A DNA stretch of 64,000 bases from contig NC_016131.3 of NCBI RefSeq assembly GCF_000005505.3, forward strand, positions 69,328,355 through 69,392,354, read 5' to 3'. The first letter of the stretch is position 1; each line of letters opens with the position of its first letter. Positions 60,388 to 64,000 of this stretch are shown in pieces. A model generated the notes under the pieces. It did no database searches, was not told where the DNA came from, and was given only the letters and a program-made list of their open reading frames with translations. The DNA is from Brachypodium distachyon (taxonomy: Eukaryota > Streptophyta > Magnoliopsida > Poales > Poaceae). The translations under genes and the position numbers were made by a program.

Positions 60388-60499
60388 CCTCCACCTCCAT
60401 TTCATAATTCTTGTCTCAAATTTGACTAAAAATGAACGTATCTATTCCTACAAAGTGTTTAGATACGACAGGAATTATGAAACGGAGGGACCCAGGGAG
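60388..60499. mobile_element. Stowaway-like MITE
   Basis: TA-bounded, with TTTCATAATTCTTGTCTCAA at the left and the inverse GACAGGAATTATGAAACGGA at the right. The core has AAAATGAACGTATCTATTCC. A short insertion (CCAGGGAG) distorts the right terminus. It lies about 230 bp past the stop of xylanase gene 1. Confidence 0.75.
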
Positions 60500-61573
60500 T
60501 ATCAAATTAGTGGCACCTTTTTCCCACGTTTCTGGATCAAATCATGATACACTACGAATTGCAGACTCTTCTGCCATTATTACTGACAGGACGGTTTACA
60601 TCCCAGACCCACTTGTTTTGAACCCATTTCAGCAATTGTGCGGTGCCACCACTAGCCAGCGTCCATTCACGTCCCCAGAAACCGCGAAATTACATTGGGC
60701 AATGAATTCTTTTACACAATAGACTACTGCAGGAGTGAATAAAAATACAACAAATCTAGAGTCTTGGGCTTAAATAAATTTAACCCATTGTAGGAGTGAA
60801 CAAGAGTGGAATTAAACACAGATGGTCAACTACAAATTTTATCCATACCAGTAAAACTTGCATGTTCTGGTCTGCCAAAATCTCGCTTTCTATGTTAGGG
60901 CATGTAGAAATTACAATTACAATGATTTACTACCACAGAAATGCTTAAAGAAAAAAAAAACCAAGCATTAAAACCCATGTAGGGGTGTTCATGACGGTTT
61001 CAGGAGGTTTAAGAAAACGGCAAGGAATCTCTATATTTATAGTTACTAATGAGTGCACCAGCATCTGTACTCCTTTATATTTGCTAGGGAAACCATCGTA
61101 CAGATCAATGCTTAAATCGTTCGACTATCTACGTAACACTCAATCAGGCGCCAAGCAAAGTGAAGCACCTCCTAGACTTCTGTAAGCACCTGATGTACCT
61201 GAAATGTGGCAAGGTTTTATTGACATAAGCACCAGTCGAAGCAAATGTGTTGTACATGTTCACAGTGTAGAAACGAAAGAAGATGAAAAAAATGAACTGG
61301 GTGCCTCCTTGACGAGAACAACCAAGAACTGCCCTGCATGCATCTATTGAGCTTGTAAACCACTACATGCTATGGGTTAATTACCTCCATCCATGTGAAA
61401 CTGACTTCCTACTATTTTTATCCCTTTTAAGACAACTATTTCTAACTAAGAGATATACTAAATATAGTATCTCATTGCCTCTCTGATGTCCTCTCGCCTC
61501 CCAAAGTTATATAAACAGAAGCATTAAGTTCTAAGTTCTAACACATGGATCAAGCTGTAGCTAGTGAGGAAAT
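60500..61573 (+). promoter_or_regulatory. Spacer and promoter of xylanase gene 2
   Basis: The spacer is AT-rich and no other gene was recognised. A TATA box (TTATATAAAC, about 61507-61516) lies 60 bp upstream of the start codon at 61574. Confidence 0.5.
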
Positions 61574-64000
61574 ATGAAGGTTTTAACAGCGACGTTGGTC
61601 CTACTCTTATTCATTGTCCTCTTTCAAGGTTAGTTCTTCCTAGTTACTTCCAGTTTAAAGCTTTTTTTAATGCAAACACAATGGATGTGTTGATGTTTAC
61701 ATTACTGTTTATGTATTCCTTCAGACAAAATATATTGATAAACATGTCTCGATTTTGAAGTATATGTTAGCAAAGTGTAGGCCTACAAATTACATTTGTG
61801 AACTAAGTTATGCTAATATGCATACGCCATAGATACACATGACTGGTAGCTAATTTCAGTTTGTGCTGAAATTTTAAATATATATCGAAGAAACTGAAGT
61901 AGTCCAACAAAATGAATAATGTGGTTGTTCGATTCGAGAAAAATAATATTGCAGTTGCCTTGTACCGTAACTAACGGGCATTCATATAAATCAGGATGCT
62001 AATAAATAACCGTCACTCCTCTCAATGCAGGATGCTTGGCTGCATCGTATAAGTCCGACGAATCTGACAAGAAAGAGAAATCGGATAAGCCGGAAAAATC
62101 GGATGAATCAGAGAAATCGGATAAGGCGGAAAAAACGGATAAATCAGAGAAATCGGATAAGTCCGATAAGTCCGATAAATCTGATAAATCTGTTCCATAT
62201 GACTACTCGGCAAACATTGAGGCAAGAACCACATCCTTTTCCCTCTGCGTGCGCTAATGATCGATACATATAACTTATGTTAGCATCATGCAATGGCGAA
62301 TTGATCTCTCAAATCCTTTGTGCAATACAAACAATAGCTAGTAAATTACTCCGTTTTGGGTTCAATCTTCTGTGGATGCATGCATTTTTCTTTTCGTTTG
62401 TGTATATACAGTAGAGACTTCCCTTGAGAGCAAGGACTGATAGGTCCAGCTCTGTTGTGAAATTGGCCGGCACGGTACATGCAGTGCGAGAAGGAGCCAC
62501 CGAAACCTCTGTATGGTGGCGGCATCCTGACTGACGCGGAGGCGCCGGCCCCCGTGGCGACTGGTGGCAAGAAGCTCCTGATGGCTAAGACCACGAGCGC
62601 CCCGGTAAAGGGCTCCACACTCAAGTTCGAGCTTGAAAAGGACACGCACTACGCCCTCTCAGGTAATCAATCCCACCCTCTATGATCGGTCACTGCATCA
62701 GGAATTGATCGAGCCAATCGGTCGATGACGACATGCTAGGTGTCGAAAACTGGCAACTAAATAAATGTTTGTGCTTGGCATCAGCTTGGCTACAGTTTTC
62801 CAAGAGCACAGGTGATGTCAGGGCTGTCTTGGTGACCCCTGACGGCAAGTTCAACACCGCCGGCATGATTGTGGTCCAGTCCGGCTGCTGGACCATGCTT
62901 AAGGGTGGCGCTACCTCGTTCTCCGCTGGCAAGGGCGAACTCTTCTTTGAGGTACGCAACGTAGCTAGTTATTCACGCATGACACATCAGACGGCATTGA
63001 TGACACTCGTGTGTAACAATATACTAATTAATTTACGTGCAAACCACAGACTAACGTAACCGCAGAGTTGATGGCGGATAGCATGGCGCTGCAGCCCTTC
63101 ACCTTTGAAGAATGGAAGTTACACCGCGACGAGTCTATCACCAAGGTGATAATTCCCAGTTGATTTACTGCCAACACTAGCTAAATTAATTAATGTTACA
63201 GAATGCTAGCACGCAAAGGACATATCGAACAAGCAAATCAATGATCCGACATAAATTAATGGTTGGCTTTGAAAATAAATGCAGGAGCGCAAGAAGAAGG
63301 TGAAGATCACCGTCCAGGGCTCCGATGGCAAGGAGCTGCCAGATGCGGAGCTGTCCTTGGAGCGGGTGGCCAAGGGTTTCCCCCTGGGCAACGCGATGAC
63401 TAAGGAGATCTTGGACATGCCAGAGTACGAGAAATGGTTCACGTCACGGTTCACGGTGGCGACAATGGAGAATGAGATGAAGTGGGACAGCACGGAGTAT
63501 GACAAGGGCCACGAGTTGTATGAGATCCCAGACAAGATGCTAGCTCTAGCAGAGAAGTACAAGATCTCGGTGCGAGGGCACAACGCGTTCTGGGACGATC
63601 ATAGCCATCAGATGGAGCGGGCTGAGCGTGGCCCAGCTCAAGGAGGCCATGGCAAAACGGATGAAGAGCGTGGTATCCCGCTACGCCGGCAAGCTCATCC
63701 ATTGGGATGTGGTCAATGAGAACCTCCACTTCAGCTTCTTTGAGGACAAGCTCGGCAAGGACGCCTCCGGCGAGGTCTTCAAGGAGGTGGCCAAGCTCGA
63801 CGACAAACCCATCCTCTTCATGAACGAGTACAACACCATAGAGGAGCCCAATGACGGGGCACCGCTGCCTACCAAGTACCTCGCCAAGCTCAAGCAGATC
63901 CAGTCCTACCCTGGCAACAGCAAGCTCAAGTACGGAATCGGCCTGGAGAGCCACTTCGCCATCCCCAACATCCCCTATGTTAGGGGTTCCCTAGACACTC
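61574..64000 (+). pseudogene. Second xylanase paralogue (CBM22 + GH10), frameshifted and cut by the window end
   Basis: The exons are 61574-61628, 62031-62221, 62485-62662, 62785-62951, 63050-63145 and from 63285 to beyond the window. The start MKVLTATLVLLLFIVLFQ is a signal peptide. Exon 2 has a low-complexity Lys/Ser/Asp tract (KSDKSDKSDKS) before VPYDYSANIE. The CBM22 part (GGGILTDAEAP, SGCWTMLKGGA) and GH10 part (FPLGNAMTKEIL, TMENEMKWDST, VRGHNAFWDD) follow. Intron 2 starts with GC, not GT. An extra intron (63146-63284) is absent from gene 1. After FWDDHSHQM, at about 63615-63632, some bases are missing: the frame shifts, then LSVAQLKEAM, WDVVNEN and MNEYNTIEEP continue in the new frame. 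So it is a recent pseudogene or a sequence error; the C-terminus is outside the window. Confidence 0.88.
62046..62190 (+). repeat. Lys-Ser-Asp coding repeat in xylanase gene 2
   Basis: Hexa- and nonanucleotide words such as AAATCGGATAAG and TCCGATAAG repeat to encode KSD, KSE and KAEK units over about 45 residues. The tract sits between signal peptide and CBM22, where gene 1 has only about 6 residues. Confidence 0.85.

Overview
This is nuclear DNA of a grass, most likely from the wheat/barley tribe (Triticeae). The organism is inferred, not proven. The support is split genes with plant GT-AG introns, GC-rich first exons, many Stowaway-type MITEs ending in CTCCCTCCGT, a Sirevirus with repeated polypurine tracts, and deeply nested Gypsy and Mutator-like elements.

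Layout. 1-2.2 kb: a broken Gypsy pol end and a TACCC-rich element. 2.5-3.7 kb: an intact single-exon gene of the grass DUF1618-like family, followed to 5.7 kb (and again at 12 kb) by decayed copies of its 3' end. 6.7-10.6 kb (minus): a complete 8-exon RlmN/Cfr-family radical-SAM methyltransferase gene. 11.3-11.9 kb (minus): the last exon of an Arg/Gly-rich protein gene, cut off by repeats. 12.2-17.2 kb: an old repeat holding a Sirevirus solo LTR, then the 3' end of a second Sirevirus. 18.2-20.7 kb: a 3-exon gene of unknown function with an in-frame stop. 22.2-23.0 kb: a Mutator-like element with an exact 9-bp target duplication. 23.2-23.5 kb: a GDSL-lipase first-exon relic. 24.8-27.8 kb: a complete VDAC (mitochondrial porin) gene. 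28.9-32.3 kb: a complete adenylylsulfate (APS) kinase gene. 33-37 kb: MITE-rich spacer. 37.3-54.8 kb: a stack of nested transposons. 56.2-60.2 kb: a complete secreted CBM22-GH10 xylanase-like gene. 61.6-64.0 kb: a second, frameshifted, window-truncated paralogue of it.

The 37-55 kb stack can be read in order of insertion. An outer long-TIR, Mutator-like element carries two insertions: a GC-rich gene-capturing MULE (TSD TTCAAAAAA) and a minus-strand Gypsy element of 15.3 kb (TSD GATTT). That Gypsy element was itself hit in its gag by a plus-strand, internally deleted sister (TSD GCCCG). Both Gypsy copies carry a long accessory ORF on the strand opposite gag-pol. The larger copy has an array of 109-bp repeats, most of which can fold as a hairpin whose two arms change together. 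This array is the most unusual structure in the window.

The host genes do not form a pathway: methyl transfer to rRNA, outer-membrane transport, sulfate activation and xylan hydrolysis sit side by side as an ordinary grass gene island broken by repeats. Exon boundaries were placed by hand from splice signals, reading frame and family knowledge. No alignment or database search was run.
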